A stretch of 64,000 bases of DNA from Psychrobacter sp. PG1. Its GTDB lineage: Bacteria > Pseudomonadota > Gammaproteobacteria > Pseudomonadales > Moraxellaceae. The notes under the pieces were generated by a model that had not been told where the DNA came from, did not search any database, and was given only the letters and a program-made list of their open reading frames with translations. The DNA lies in the NCBI RefSeq assembly GCF_014897815.1, contig NZ_JABUZG010000038.1, positions 101,251-165,250 of the forward strand. Direction: 5' to 3'. Shown here one piece after another: positions 1 to 9,209 of the stretch (positions are counted from its first letter, which is position 1; the number at the start of each line of letters is the position of its first letter). A program made the position numbers and the translations under genes.

Positions 1-3000
1 CCCCTTCAATATCTATCTCTCCGATGTTAAATACGCTATCAGATAAATCTTGGATGAGCACCTCTGTCATGCTATTGACATCGCTAGCATCAACAGCTGT
101 ATCTAGCGCCAATAGTTCGACCAATGCAGACAAGGTTTGGTTGTCTACTCGACCTAACTGACCCAAGCCTTGACCAAGCATCTTAGCGATTGCTTCGTAC
201 TGTGCTCTTGTGGGTAAGCCAACCAGTTGCATAGGCTCACTAGCCACTCGCCCTTTCAATGTATCAAACACCGCTTGCCAAAGCGGCGCAGGTGGAAACT
301 GTTTTTTCTGAGCCAGTTTGGTTTTACGCATCGCTGTATTTAATAAAGCATCCAGTTCATCAATCATATCAACAGGGCTTGCATCCTGAGCATTGATATT
401 AACGTTTGCATTGTCATCAATATCAGGAGACGCTTGCTCAAAAACATCAGTGCCTTCAATTTCTGTCTCAAACAGACTCTCATGAAAAGGTAGTGCAGGA
501 TGCTCAGTCACTAGCCACTGCTTAATCAATTTTGGTAAGTAGCGCTTGAGACTTTCGGTGGTGGGATCAATATTCTCAGGTAATGTCGCCAGCGAGTTCA
601 CCTGCCACTGCACCTCACCTTGCAAAAACTGTAGCAATTCGCTTACTGGGTTGGCTGGCAGGTGCTCGTGGGTGTCCGTCAAGCTTTGGCCATTGTAGAA
701 CATCCAGCATGCACTGCGCGCGCATAACAGCGCATCTAAAAATGCGCCATTATCATCGTCCTCACTGACTCTGTCACCACGACGTGAGTTAGTCGCTTTC
801 ATCAAATCATAGCGGTTATCACGGTCACGCCCAGGGAACTCTGAGAGATCCATGTTGAGCATGACCACCAACTCAAAAGGCACGTTTCTTAAGGCACCAA
901 ACTTACCAAAGGTAATCACCCCAGTCGGCTCCGCACTGACTTGCTGACTCTCAAGCTCGTTTTCGATACTGTCTAACATAAAGCTTAATTTAAGCGGTAG
1001 TTGCTCTACACCTGCTAGCCTCTGCTCTACTTCTCTGTTGGCGCTATCGCCACTGGAGTACTGTCTGTAGTGACGATTGGCTCGTAGACTTGATTTAAAG
1101 CCATTCATCGCATTGTAGATGGCTCGCATGGTACGTGTTTGATCCACATCACCAAAGTAACGATGAATCACTTGTCTCTCAATCTGATCGAGCCAATATT
1201 CCGCTTTCATTTTTTGTATATGGTCATCCCGTCGTGCGACCAAACCGGTATAAATGCGGCAAAGCGCTTCAACAATCAACGCATCATTTAAGCTGACTTG
1301 TGGTAGCGGTAAAGTCATTTCTGGTAAGGCAGTGCTTGGCCATTCATCTTCATTTAGAGCATACAAGCAGTCGCTCAACTCAGCCTCTGGCATGACCAGA
1401 CCTAGGGTCAATCTGTCTAACGCTTGCGCAAAACTAAAGCGATAGTCATAGTCATTACTATCCAAAGTTTGCTTAAGATGCAGCTCATCAAAACCACGGA
1501 TAAAGCCTGCCTCTACCAACAAATCACAGCCACGGCTCATCTGTTCATGAGTCAGTCCAAAGCTTTCAAACAAGGGCGGCAACATCAACCAGTCTAAGAC
1601 TTCAGCTGCTTCAAAACGGGCGCTATGGCTACCCAATAGTTTGTAAAAACCGATAATCGCTTCCCATAACTGCCGAATATCGGCATCAACAACACCAGTT
1701 ACCTTAGCAGGCAAAGTCAAACCATCTTGACCTTTGCCACTGACAAAGATAGAGCCAATCAGTGCATGATGACGCTCAACATCGGGTAGCAACACAACAA
1801 TATCGGATATGTGGCGTTTTTTCTCACCAGATTTGATAGGCTCATTTAGCCAACGACCAATCATAATCCGCAACACTTCAAGTTGACGCTGCAAACTATG
1901 ACACGAGTGAATGCTTAGGCTATTATCTTGCGAAGAGATTGCCCAAAAACGGTCTTTCTCAAAGCGCTTCTTCTCCAACGCCTCATCGTCATACCAAGCC
2001 GTTGCTTGCTTATCCTCATCGAGGCTTGGCGCTATCTGCTGACTCACTGCTTGCGAGACCGTAGCAGCCGTTGCTTGCTGGGTCGATTGCTCATCAAGCA
2101 TCAGTACATCGTTCTGCAAACGCTTTAACAGACTTGGATTGTTTTGGCTGTTTTGAGCGCTACTAACATTATCAACATACTCAGTAGCAACCTCATTATT
2201 AGAATCAATACCCAGCGTATCATCAAAATTATCTTGCCATTCAACCAGTGCATCGTCGTATTGCTCATTACCTGATAAGTTGGCAAGCATCGCAAACGCA
2301 TCGCGTGACTGCTTACCCAGACGTGACAGCAAACTATGACCATAATCACGCAAAAATACACTCTCAGGGTTAATAATCTGCTGGCGTTGTAACCACGATT
2401 TATCGACGATATCTGCCCAAAACAGCTTTGACGGATTATAATGTAATAGCGTGATATCCATGTATTTTGACAAGCGCTGTAAAAAATCAAGCTCGGTCTG
2501 TGGCAGTTGCTGAATGGTAAATATACGCAGCACTTTGGGCAACTGAGCGCGCTCATTCGCCTTATTATCTTTTAAGGCTGACCAGAAAGCACGCTCCAGT
2601 GCCACGCGGTGTAAATGAACGTCAGCAAACAAATGCGACCATAAGAATCGTTGCGCCGCCTCTAACTCAACATAATGCCCCACCAGCCATTCAGGCGTGC
2701 CGCGCGCATATTTATCAAAACGCAGTGACAATGCATCTTTATCCGCTATCAACTCACCTACATTCAGTGGTTTATTGTGCGACCACAGCGCCAGCCAATC
2801 CTCACGATGGGTCAAATAGCGGTTAAACACCCTCGCCAAATCACTTGCCAGCTGCCAGATACGTGCATCTTGTTGCGCCTTATCTTGTCGCACATTGTCT
2901 TGCTGAGCACCTGCTTGCGGTTCATCAATCAAAGACGCCAGCAACGGATGGACCGAATGTTTTTCATCTGCCACAATCGACTCTTGATAATAAGTCAAAT

Positions 3001-3337
3001 ATCCAAACAATCGCCATTGCATCACCGTTGGTGACAACACCGCCACTTCAGGCACATTAAGAGTTTCCGCTTCAGGGTTTTGCGCTAGCAAAGAAGCGTT
3101 ATGGCGGGTTAATACATCTTGCATGAGCGTCCATTGATACTGACCCCAGAACTTAGTACGCACCAACGTACTAATACCAGCACGGCTGGCAATGGTTTTA
3201 TCCAACCAGTCGCCCAAAACCATTGACGGTACAATGACAATAAAAGGCTCAAAAACAGGCTGATCCTTGGACTGATATTGTACAAGCAATTGATCAACAA
3301 GGTTTTCGGTGCGGTGCGATTGAATAATGGTAAACAT
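1..3337 (-). CDS. recC: RecC, gamma chain of exodeoxyribonuclease V (3' end outside window)
   Basis: RecC is the subunit of the RecBCD helicase-nuclease that recognises Chi and holds the complex together during double-strand-break repair. The minus-strand frame is open from ATG at 3337 to the window edge, about 1110 codons, so the C-terminus is missing. Family signatures are visible: an HSCHS motif followed by LEVLR (about residue 480), and the segment GKFGALRNVPFELVVMLNMD (about residue 815), which matches the RecC block around RSIPF..V.LLGM. The N-terminus begins MFTIIQSHRTENL, as expected for a RecC helicase-like domain. The Shine-Dalgarno sequence is weak. recB and recD would be expected beyond the left edge but cannot be seen. 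Identification rests on motif memory and is secure. Confidence 0.92.
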   Translation of the reverse strand, partial: MFTIIQSHRTENLVDQLLVQYQSKDQPVFEPFIVIVPSMVLGDWLDKTIASRAGISTLVRTKFWGQYQWTLMQDVLTRHNASLLAQNPEAETLNVPEVAVLSPTVMQWRLFGYLTYYQESIVADEKHSVHPLLASLIDEPQAGAQQDNVRQDKAQQDARIWQLASDLARVFNRYLTHREDWLALWSHNKPLNVGELIADKDALSLRFDKYARGTPEWLVGHYVELEAAQRFLWSHLFADVHLHRVALERAFWSALKDNKANERAQLPKVLRIFTIQQLPQTELDFLQRLSKYMDITLLHYNPSKLFWADIVDKSWLQRQQIINPESVFLRDYGHSLLSRLGKQSRDAFAMLANLSGNEQYDDALVEWQDNFDDTLGIDSNNEVATEYVDNVSSAQNSQNNPSLLKRLQNDVLMLDEQSTQQATAATVSQAVSQQIAPSLDEDKQATAWYDDEALEKKRFEKDRFWAISSQDNSLSIHSCHSLQRQLEVLRIMIGRWLNEPIKSGEKKRHISDIVVLLPDVERHHALIGSIFVSGKGQDGLTLPAKVTGVVDADIRQLWEAIIGFYKLLGSHSARFEAAEVLDWLMLPPLFESFGLTHEQMSRGCDLLVEAGFIRGFDELHLKQTLDSNDYDYRFSFAQALDRLTLGLVMPEAELSDCLYALNEDEWPSTALPEMTLPLPQVSLNDALIVEALCRIYTGLVARRDDHIQKMKAEYWLDQIERQVIHRYFGDVDQTRTMRAIYNAMNGFKSSLRANRHYRQYSSGDSANREVEQRLAGVEQLPLKLSFMLDSIENELESQQVSAEPTGVITFGKFGALRNVPFELVVMLNMDLSEFPGRDRDNRYDLMKATNSRRGDRVSEDDDNGAFLDALLCARSACWMFYNGQSLTDTHEHLPANPVSELLQFLQGEVQWQVNSLATLPENIDPTTESLKRYLPKLIKQWLVTEHPALPFHESLFETEIEGTDVFEQASPDIDDNANVNINAQDASPVDMIDELDALLNTAMRKTKLAQKKQFPPAPLWQAVFDTLKGRVASEPMQLVGLPTRAQYEAIAKMLGQGLGQLGRVDNQTLSALVELLALDTAVDASDVNSMTEVLIQDLSDSVFNIGEIDIEG

Positions 3338-3794
3338 AGAGGATAGTCTGATTGAAGTAATAGTATGAGTGATAATGTGATGTAGACGGTCGTGAATGCC
3401 TGAAATGGAATAGCATTTGCGTTAACTTTCTAATGCATATTGATGGCTGCTAAGGAATACCACGAAGGATACTCACCAATCTATGTTTCGCGGTCGTTAC
3501 TACAATGTATTTCTGCTAGCATGGCTGTCATGAACACGATGCAAATGATAACAATGATTAACTATCATTGCATCATCAGTGATTATTTATAACAATCATA
3601 AAATAGGCTGCTGATTAGTGTGCCATCGATAGCTATCGTTTACTAGTATATGTGCCACTATTATAATATCTTACGACAGATAGTGTCGCATTGATAAGTC
3701 TCATATTTATGAATAGAGAAGTCAGTGCTGCTGTCAGATTAATTGCTGTAATTTTTATGTCCATAACCCTTTTTTAACGGAATAACTTAATACT
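3338..3794. other. AT-rich intergenic region between divergent genes
   Basis: No credible gene was found here. The stretch separates recC (minus) from a plus-strand hypothetical gene and should hold both promoters. Two small palindromes are visible: CAATGAT-5nt-ATCATTG at 3552-3570 and the perfect CGATAGCTATCG at 3627-3638. The first resembles half of a Fur-type site, but its spacing does not fit the 19-bp consensus, so no regulator is assigned. Confidence 0.5.
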
Positions 3795-4316
3795 ATGCCC
3801 TTGCGTCCCATTGATGCCATTTTCGTTCATCCTAAACGACGTCTATATGTTGTATACTATCGCGGTGAATTGTGGCAATTGCCACGTATGAAAATTGACG
3901 ACAGATCGTGGCAAAACAGACAGCCCTATACTGATGACAGTCGCTCGCTTTATTTGAGCATCCATCAAGCCATTAACGACCCCATACTTGCACAAAAACT
4001 GCGAACATTGAATCTGCCTGTCGCGGTGCGTGGGAGCACGCTGCCACGCTTTGAAGCATGGTGGGAAGCCCATGGTTTTGAATGGCTTAAAGACAAGCTT
4101 ACGATGGGCGAATCGCCATTAGCTGCACACCAAATAAAAGCCATTGACAATAATGTTACCTCCCATTCAAACGATCAACCTGTGCTATCCAATCAAAACA
4201 GTACAATTATTCATGAGAATAATAGCAAGAAAAAACTTTTACCTGATTCAGAAACCGATGTTTTTGCAGATATGCTTGCGGACTTAGCAGATGAAGTGTT
4301 GCACCAACAGCTTTAA
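3795..4316 (+). CDS. hypothetical protein, 173 aa
   Basis: I do not recognise this gene. The first 110 residues look folded and are rich in aromatic and basic residues (for example YYRGELWQLPRMKIDD and RFEAWWEAHGFEWLKDKL). The remainder is polar and Asn/Ser rich and probably disordered, ending in an acidic helix. There is no signal peptide or membrane segment, so it is probably cytoplasmic. It lies 69 bp upstream of the ModA-like gene on the same strand, so the two may be co-transcribed. The length and the codon pattern of the N-terminal half support a real gene. Confidence 0.65.
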   Translation: MPLRPIDAIFVHPKRRLYVVYYRGELWQLPRMKIDDRSWQNRQPYTDDSRSLYLSIHQAINDPILAQKLRTLNLPVAVRGSTLPRFEAWWEAHGFEWLKDKLTMGESPLAAHQIKAIDNNVTSHSNDQPVLSNQNSTIIHENNSKKKLLPDSETDVFADMLADLADEVLHQQL

Positions 4317-4385
4317 AAATAATACGTTATACACCGCATTTTATGTAAACTTGACACAAACCCATTAAGAGAAGAGCAGTAACAT

Positions 4386-5183
4386 ATGAGAGACTACAAG
4401 CTGCTACTGGCTGGGCTAATTTTACTGCTGCTGATAATCTTTATTGCAATCTTTACGTGGTTATGGAGCAATAACCGTAAAAATATAGACCCCCTACCGA
4501 TCATGGCAAATGCAAATGAGCCGTCAGCCACCACTCAAGACGAGGTAAATACCCTGACCGACAGTACATTGTATATCAAGGCAGAAGAGGACTTACAAGC
4601 ACCCTTGGACGATATCATCGTTAGCTTCGAATCTCGTTATCCTCATGTGCAGGTTGTACCAAGTTATGTACCCGCCAGCGACCTCTTAACCTTATCAAAC
4701 GCCAATCCTAGCGATAATGAACGCTCAGAATTGGACGCTGATATAGACATGATCATCGCTCACGACAGCCTATCTGCAGACCGTCTGACACCGTTACAAG
4801 CAGAGCTAAAAACGGCTCACGATAAAATAAACCAAGACAAAGCAAATATCAGCAATACTGATGATAAAAAAGTAGAGACTGCTGAGACTGATACCATTGA
4901 AACTGACAATATAGAGGCACGTACCCTAAATTCTTTCAGCTATGCATTGAAAGAAAAGCAAGCGCTTGAAGGGGTTATTTTGACAGAGAATACTGCTGCT
5001 ATTAACTTCCGTAATTTTTTACTTTCGAGTACCGGACAAGATATATTAGAAAAGTACGATTATTATAATATCGAAGGTTATAAAAACAGTGTAAATGACT
5101 TGTTTAATCCAACATCACGTGCACAAGAAGCAGCAAATGCCAACACTGTGAATGTCGCTGACGCCTTGAGTAATGGCAAGTAA
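4386..5183 (+). CDS. membrane-anchored, shortened ModA-like periplasmic binding protein
   Basis: This 265-aa protein has one N-terminal transmembrane helix (about residues 5-29) and then an extracytoplasmic region. Residues about 60-140 resemble the first lobe of molybdate/sulfate-type binding proteins (LYIKAEEDLQAPLDDIIVSF, then an alpha/beta pattern). Residues about 190-235 resemble the closing segment of ModA (FRNFLLSSTGQDILEKYDYY). The second lobe, roughly 100 residues in ModA, is replaced by an acidic Asp/Glu/Thr-rich linker. A complete ligand cleft is therefore unlikely. It may be a vestigial or repurposed binding protein. No modB or modC lies nearby. The family link is an inference from pattern, not from an alignment. 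Confidence 0.6.
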   Translation: MRDYKLLLAGLILLLLIIFIAIFTWLWSNNRKNIDPLPIMANANEPSATTQDEVNTLTDSTLYIKAEEDLQAPLDDIIVSFESRYPHVQVVPSYVPASDLLTLSNANPSDNERSELDADIDMIIAHDSLSADRLTPLQAELKTAHDKINQDKANISNTDDKKVETAETDTIETDNIEARTLNSFSYALKEKQALEGVILTENTAAINFRNFLLSSTGQDILEKYDYYNIEGYKNSVNDLFNPTSRAQEAANANTVNVADALSNGK

Positions 5184-5208
5184 TGATAAAATCTTTATAT
5201 TTTGTTGA

Positions 5209-5237
5209 TTGCTTTTATGAGCGATTTTTCCTACAAT
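5209..5237 (+). promoter_or_regulatory. putative sigma-70 promoter of tRNA-Arg
   Basis: A -35-like TTGCTT (5209-5214) and a -10 TACAAT (5232-5237) are separated by exactly 17 bp. Transcription would start about 5 to 8 bp upstream of the first tRNA base. Confidence 0.6.
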
Positions 5238-5250
5238 GTTATTCCAAAAT

Positions 5251-5326
5251 GCGCCTATAGCTCAACAGGATAGAGCAGTTGCCTCCTAAGCGATCGATCC
5301 GAGTTCGAGTCTTGGTGGGCGCACCA
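5251..5326 (+). tRNA. tRNA-Arg (anticodon CCT)
   Basis: The 76-nt cloverleaf was folded by hand. Acceptor GCGCCTA pairs with TGGGCGC. The D arm is GCTC/GAGC. The anticodon loop is CTCCTAA with anticodon CCT, reading AGG codons. The T arm is CCGAG-TTCGAGT-CTTGG, and CCA is encoded at 5323-5326. It is a stand-alone gene with its own promoter. No integrase or attachment-site duplication is seen next to it. Confidence 0.95.
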
Positions 5327-5340
5327 TCAAACATTGTCAA

Positions 5341-5392
5341 AAGACATTAAAAGACCTCACAGCCTATCAGTTGTGGGGTCTTTTAATGTCTT
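5341..5392 (+). terminator. long hairpin downstream of tRNA-Arg
   Basis: A 21-bp inverted repeat (5341-5361 with 5372-5392) has a 10-nt loop and a single G-T wobble. The inner stem GACCTCACA is flanked by an A-rich and a TTTT stretch, so it probably terminates or processes the tRNA transcript. Confidence 0.7.
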
Positions 5393-5450
5393 ATCGCATC
5401 ATAATATTGCATAACTGACGATATATTTTCATACAGCATACCTTCAAAAC

Positions 5451-5499
5451 AAAAAAAAGCCTTTCAAGCTTTATATTTCATAGCTTGAAAGGCTTTTTT
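5451..5499. terminator. bidirectional rho-independent terminator
   Basis: Stem GCCTTTCAAGCT (5459-5470) pairs with AGCTTGAAAGGC (5482-5493). It is flanked by eight A on the left and six T on the right, so it can stop transcription from both the tRNA side and the minus-strand oxidoreductase. Confidence 0.85.
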
Positions 5500-5570
5500 A
5501 CTCTCATGTTTTTATCTAGGTAAGCGGTTTAATATTAATATTGGGGTTTGCTTACAATTTACAGCCGCTC

Positions 5571-7187
5571 TTACTCTATGTTCAACATCGATTTCGCTAC
5601 AGCTTCTGCCACTTTGATGCCATCAATCCCTGCTGATAATATGCCGCCTGCGTAGCCAGCGCCTTCGCCTGCAGGGAATAAACCTTTGGTGTTAATGCTT
5701 TGGAATTCTTTATTGCGTTTAATGCTGATTGGTGACGATGTTCTGGTTTCTACGCCAGTGAGTAACCCATCATCAGATGAAAATCCTTGGATTTTTCTAT
5801 TAAACGCTGGAATAGCTTCACGTATGGCATCTACGGCAAAATCTGGCAGTGCTTTGCTTAAGTCAGTTAAGGTAATACCCGGTGTGTACGAGGGTTTTAC
5901 ATCGCCTAACTCTGAATCTGGTTTACCTTTTAAGAAGTCGCCAATGGTTTGCGCTGGTGCACTGTAATCTTTGCCGCCCAATTCAAACGCTAAAGTTTCT
6001 AGTTGTCTTTGTAATTCGATACCAGCAAGAGGATGGTTTGGGTAATCTCGCTCTGGATTGATGCCTACAACGATAGCACTGTTGGCGTTACGCTCGTTTC
6101 TTGAATATTGGCTCATGCCATTAGTGACCACACGGCCTTCTTCTGATGCTGCGGCAACCACCGTTCCACCTGGACACATACAGAAGCTATAGACAGAACG
6201 ACCATTTTTACAATGATGAACCAGTTTGTAATCCGCAGCACCAAGTATCTCGTTCCCAGCATTGTTACCAAAGCGTGCTTTGTCTATGGTTGACTGTTTA
6301 TGTTCAATCCTAAAGCCAATCGAGAAAGGTTTTGCTTCAACATACACGCCTTTATCATGGATCATTTGGAAGGTATCACGGGCGCTATGACCAACAGCAA
6401 GAACAACATGGTTGGTTTTTAAGGTTTCGCCAGTATTAAGTGTCACGCCAGTTACTTTTGAGTCAGTGATATGCAAGTCATCTACGCGAGTCGCAAAACG
6501 GACTTCCCCACCGAGTGCTATGATCTCAGCACGCATTTTTTCTACCATGGTGACTAACTTATAAGTACCTATGTGCGGCTTACTGACAAATAAAATCTCA
6601 TCTGGTGCGCCAGCTTTTACAAATTCGGTCATGACTTTACGACCATAATGATTTGGATCTTTTACTTGGCTGTACAGTTTTCCGTCAGAAAAAGTACCCG
6701 CTCCGCCTTCACCAAATTGTACGTTAGATTCTGTGTTTAATTTACGCTGACGCCAAAAGCCAAAGGTGTCTTTGGTGCGTTGTCTGACTTCATTACCACG
6801 TTCGATGATAATAGGTTTAAAACCCATTTGAGCAAGGGTAAGTGCTGCTAACAAACCACAAGGTCCAAAACCAATAACGACTGGACGCTCAGTTAAATTC
6901 TTTGGCGCTTCACCTACATATTTGTAGCTGGTATCTGGTGTGGCTTTAACGTGGTTGTCTGACTCAAACTGAACCAGTAAATCATTGGTTAAATCCGAGT
7001 CGGTCAGGGTGATGTCTAGCGTATAAATCAATTGGATATTTCTTTTATTACGAGCATCATAACCACGTTTAAACATCACAAATGACGCCATTTGCTCAGC
7101 AGAGATTTTAAGTTTTGTCGTTATAGCAGTCGTTAGATCTTCAGGTGCATGATTTAATGGCAATTTAATTTCAGTTAAACGTATCAT
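5571..7187 (-). CDS. NAD(P)/FAD-dependent oxidoreductase (COG2509-like)
   Basis: This 538-aa flavoprotein belongs to the uncharacterised FAD-dependent dehydrogenase group. After an N-terminal domain of about 100 residues it has a Rossmann dinucleotide-binding motif, VVIGFGPCGLLAAL (GFGPCG at residues 106-111). Further on are the segments FGEGGAGTFSDGKL and FCMCPGGTVVAAASEEG. A C-terminal FAD-binding signature GLFPAGEGAGYAGGI lies near residue 510. The length is normal for the family. The substrate is unknown; homologues are often named simply dehydrogenase. It is monocistronic, convergent with the tRNA and divergent from urtA. Confidence 0.88.
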   Translation of the reverse strand: MIRLTEIKLPLNHAPEDLTTAITTKLKISAEQMASFVMFKRGYDARNKRNIQLIYTLDITLTDSDLTNDLLVQFESDNHVKATPDTSYKYVGEAPKNLTERPVVIGFGPCGLLAALTLAQMGFKPIIIERGNEVRQRTKDTFGFWRQRKLNTESNVQFGEGGAGTFSDGKLYSQVKDPNHYGRKVMTEFVKAGAPDEILFVSKPHIGTYKLVTMVEKMRAEIIALGGEVRFATRVDDLHITDSKVTGVTLNTGETLKTNHVVLAVGHSARDTFQMIHDKGVYVEAKPFSIGFRIEHKQSTIDKARFGNNAGNEILGAADYKLVHHCKNGRSVYSFCMCPGGTVVAAASEEGRVVTNGMSQYSRNERNANSAIVVGINPERDYPNHPLAGIELQRQLETLAFELGGKDYSAPAQTIGDFLKGKPDSELGDVKPSYTPGITLTDLSKALPDFAVDAIREAIPAFNRKIQGFSSDDGLLTGVETRTSSPISIKRNKEFQSINTKGLFPAGEGAGYAGGILSAGIDGIKVAEAVAKSMLNIE

Positions 7188-7530
7188 TGGGTACTCATAA
7201 ACTCGTGTAGAAAACAGTCTCGCATTTTACTGGTACTGGTACAAATAAGCGAATGAATATTTTACTTATGCAGGGTAAATTTATGGTTTCTTCAGCATAG
7301 ATCAGCACCCTATTATAAAAACTAAATGTCTGACCTCACCCCAAGCTAGCTACCAAGGGTAATGGCTAACGTGCTTTAGCCAAAAAAAACTTATCTTTAG
7401 TTGGGTTAATATCATTTAGTACGTTTGCTTCTTAATTCCCTTCTGTTAACACTTTCTGACCTCAAAAAAACATCGCTTCTGATGTCGTCATTTTTTATAC
7501 CACTTTAGCATTTCTTAACCAGACATAAAT

Positions 7531-7642
7531 GGTGCATAGAAAATCATAACAACCAATTATGGTGCAAAGAAGTGCCCTAGCTCCTGATAAAGACCAATAT
7601 TGGTGCATTTGTCTTGTATTTTATATTGGCATAGATATTGAA
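7531..7642 (+). promoter_or_regulatory. candidate NtrC half-sites and sigma-54-like promoter upstream of urtA
   Basis: The gap at 7188-7715 holds no supported gene. Three same-strand GGTGCA motifs occur at 7531, 7561 and 7602; GGTGCA is one half of the classic NtrC site. Downstream, TGGCATAGATATTGAA at 7627-7642 has the -24/-12 sigma-54 spacing. It matches the conserved TGGCA and TTG but has GA where GC is usual. Nitrogen control of urea uptake fits, but neither element is perfect. Confidence 0.4.
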
Positions 7643-7715
7643 GTATTAATCATAGTTAGGAATGGCTCGTTCACTCGGCCTACCAGGCTGCTACTTTATC
7701 TTTTTGGAGAAATAT

Positions 7716-9080
7716 ATGTCTTTATTGCCAACGCTTATTACTGCTACTCCTATAAGTACAAATTATCGTATCGACTCAAAATTGACATCACGTTTGTCTC
7801 TACTAGCAGTAGCTGTTGTCGGCAGCTTAAGTCTTATAGGTTGTCAAAAACCTGCGGAAACTAGTGCAGAAACCAATTCTACCGCCACAAAAACGGAAAC
7901 CTCTGCGACGACTGCTACCTCTGCGGCAGATGGTGACACCATCAAAGTTGGTATCTTGCATTCTTTATCTGGAACGATGGCCATCTCTGAGACGTCATTA
8001 AAAGATACGGCGCTCATGACCATTGATGAAATTAATGCCAATGGCGGCGTGTTGGGTAAACAGCTAGAGCCAATCGTCGTAGATCCCGCCTCTGATTGGC
8101 CGTTATTCGCTGAAAAAGCACGTCAGCTGTTAACCCAAGATAAAGTTGATGTGATATTTGGGGGTTGGACGTCAGTGTCACGTAAGTCAGTGCTGCCTGT
8201 CGTTGAAGAACTAAATGGTTTGATGTTTTATCCGGTGCAGTACGAGGGTCAAGAACAATCAGAAAATATTTTCTACACTGGTGCTGCACCTAACCAACAA
8301 GCCATTCCTGCCGTTGAATATTTGATGAGTCCAGAGGGCGGTAATGCAGAACGCTTCGTTTTACTTGGAACAGACTATGTTTATCCTCGGACTACTAACC
8401 AGATACTGCGGGCTTTCTTAAAATCTAAAGGAGTCGCTGAAACAGATATCATGGAAGAGTACACCCCTTTCGGTTTTAGCAACTATCAGACAATCGTTGG
8501 CAATATTAAAAGCTTCTCTACTGGTAAGAAGACGGCGGTTATCTCTACCATTAATGGGGATTCAAACGTACCCTTTTATCGTGAACTTGCCAACCAAGGT
8601 ATTAAAGCCTCTGATATCCCAGTCATGGCATTCTCAGTAGGAGAAGAAGAGCTTCGCGGTATCGATACCAGCTTATTGCAAGGGCATTTGGCGTCATGGA
8701 ACTACTTTATGTCGGTTAAAAATCCTGTCAACAGCGACTTCACTAAAAAGTATAAGAAATATGCGCTGGATCATAAGCTACCCAATGCTAACAAAGTCGT
8801 GACCAATGATCCTATGGAAGCCACCTACGTGGGTATCAATATGTGGAAACAAGCAGTCGAAAAAGCTGGTACGACTAATGTCGATAAAGTGCGTATTAGT
8901 ATGGGAGGTCAGACTTTTGACGCGCCATCAGGGTATACATTGAAAATGGATGAGGAAAACCATCATTTATGGAAGCCTGTCATGATCGGTCAAATCCGTG
9001 CCGATGGTCAGTTCGATGTAATTAGCAAAACGCCAACAGTCATTCGTGCTGAGCCATGGAGTCAGTACATCCCTAAATAA
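7716..9080 (+). CDS. urtA: urea ABC transporter, substrate-binding lipoprotein UrtA
   Basis: UrtA captures urea in the periplasm for the UrtBCDE importer. The start at 7716 was chosen because it has a strong GGAGA 6 nt upstream and gives a lipoprotein signal ending SLIGC, with Cys43 lipidated. An upstream in-frame start at 7662 would add 18 residues without a good ribosome site. The mature part shows the Leu/Ile/Val-binding type I fold (VGILHSLSGTMAISETSLKD, later DVIFGGWTSVSRKSVLPVVE and FYPVQYEGQEQSEN), which are UrtA signatures. It is first in the urt-ure block and is followed by a stable hairpin. Confidence 0.95.
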   Translation: MSLLPTLITATPISTNYRIDSKLTSRLSLLAVAVVGSLSLIGCQKPAETSAETNSTATKTETSATTATSAADGDTIKVGILHSLSGTMAISETSLKDTALMTIDEINANGGVLGKQLEPIVVDPASDWPLFAEKARQLLTQDKVDVIFGGWTSVSRKSVLPVVEELNGLMFYPVQYEGQEQSENIFYTGAAPNQQAIPAVEYLMSPEGGNAERFVLLGTDYVYPRTTNQILRAFLKSKGVAETDIMEEYTPFGFSNYQTIVGNIKSFSTGKKTAVISTINGDSNVPFYRELANQGIKASDIPVMAFSVGEEELRGIDTSLLQGHLASWNYFMSVKNPVNSDFTKKYKKYALDHKLPNANKVVTNDPMEATYVGINMWKQAVEKAGTTNVDKVRISMGGQTFDAPSGYTLKMDEENHHLWKPVMIGQIRADGQFDVISKTPTVIRAEPWSQYIPK

Positions 9081-9137
9081 GGTTGTGGTCACTTAAACCG
9101 TAATCCTTAGCCCCTTAATGGTATCAAAACCAGCAAC

Positions 9138-9182
9138 CCTTTAACTTCTACTGATAAAACAGTTTTTAGTAGAGGTTAAAGG
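9138..9182 (+). terminator. intercistronic hairpin between urtA and urtB
   Basis: Arms 9138-9152 and 9168-9182 form a 15-bp stem with one wobble and a 15-nt loop. No T-tract follows, so it is more likely an RNA-stabilising or attenuating element than a full terminator. Such hairpins are common behind binding-protein genes and raise their level relative to the permeases. Confidence 0.6.
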
Positions 9183-9209
9183 AGTGTTGACTGCAAAAAA
9201 GGAATCATC

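Noticed and set aside
3552..3570. Fur box upstream of recC
   Set aside because: Only a short inverted repeat with wrong spacing, and neither neighbour is an iron gene.
5251..5326. tRNA-Arg as an integration site for a mobile island
   Set aside because: No integrase, no duplicated tRNA 3' end and no island-like genes were found next to it.
7559..7864. 101-codon frame over the urtA promoter and signal peptide
   Set aside because: It overlaps urtA in another frame and has no protein-like pattern.
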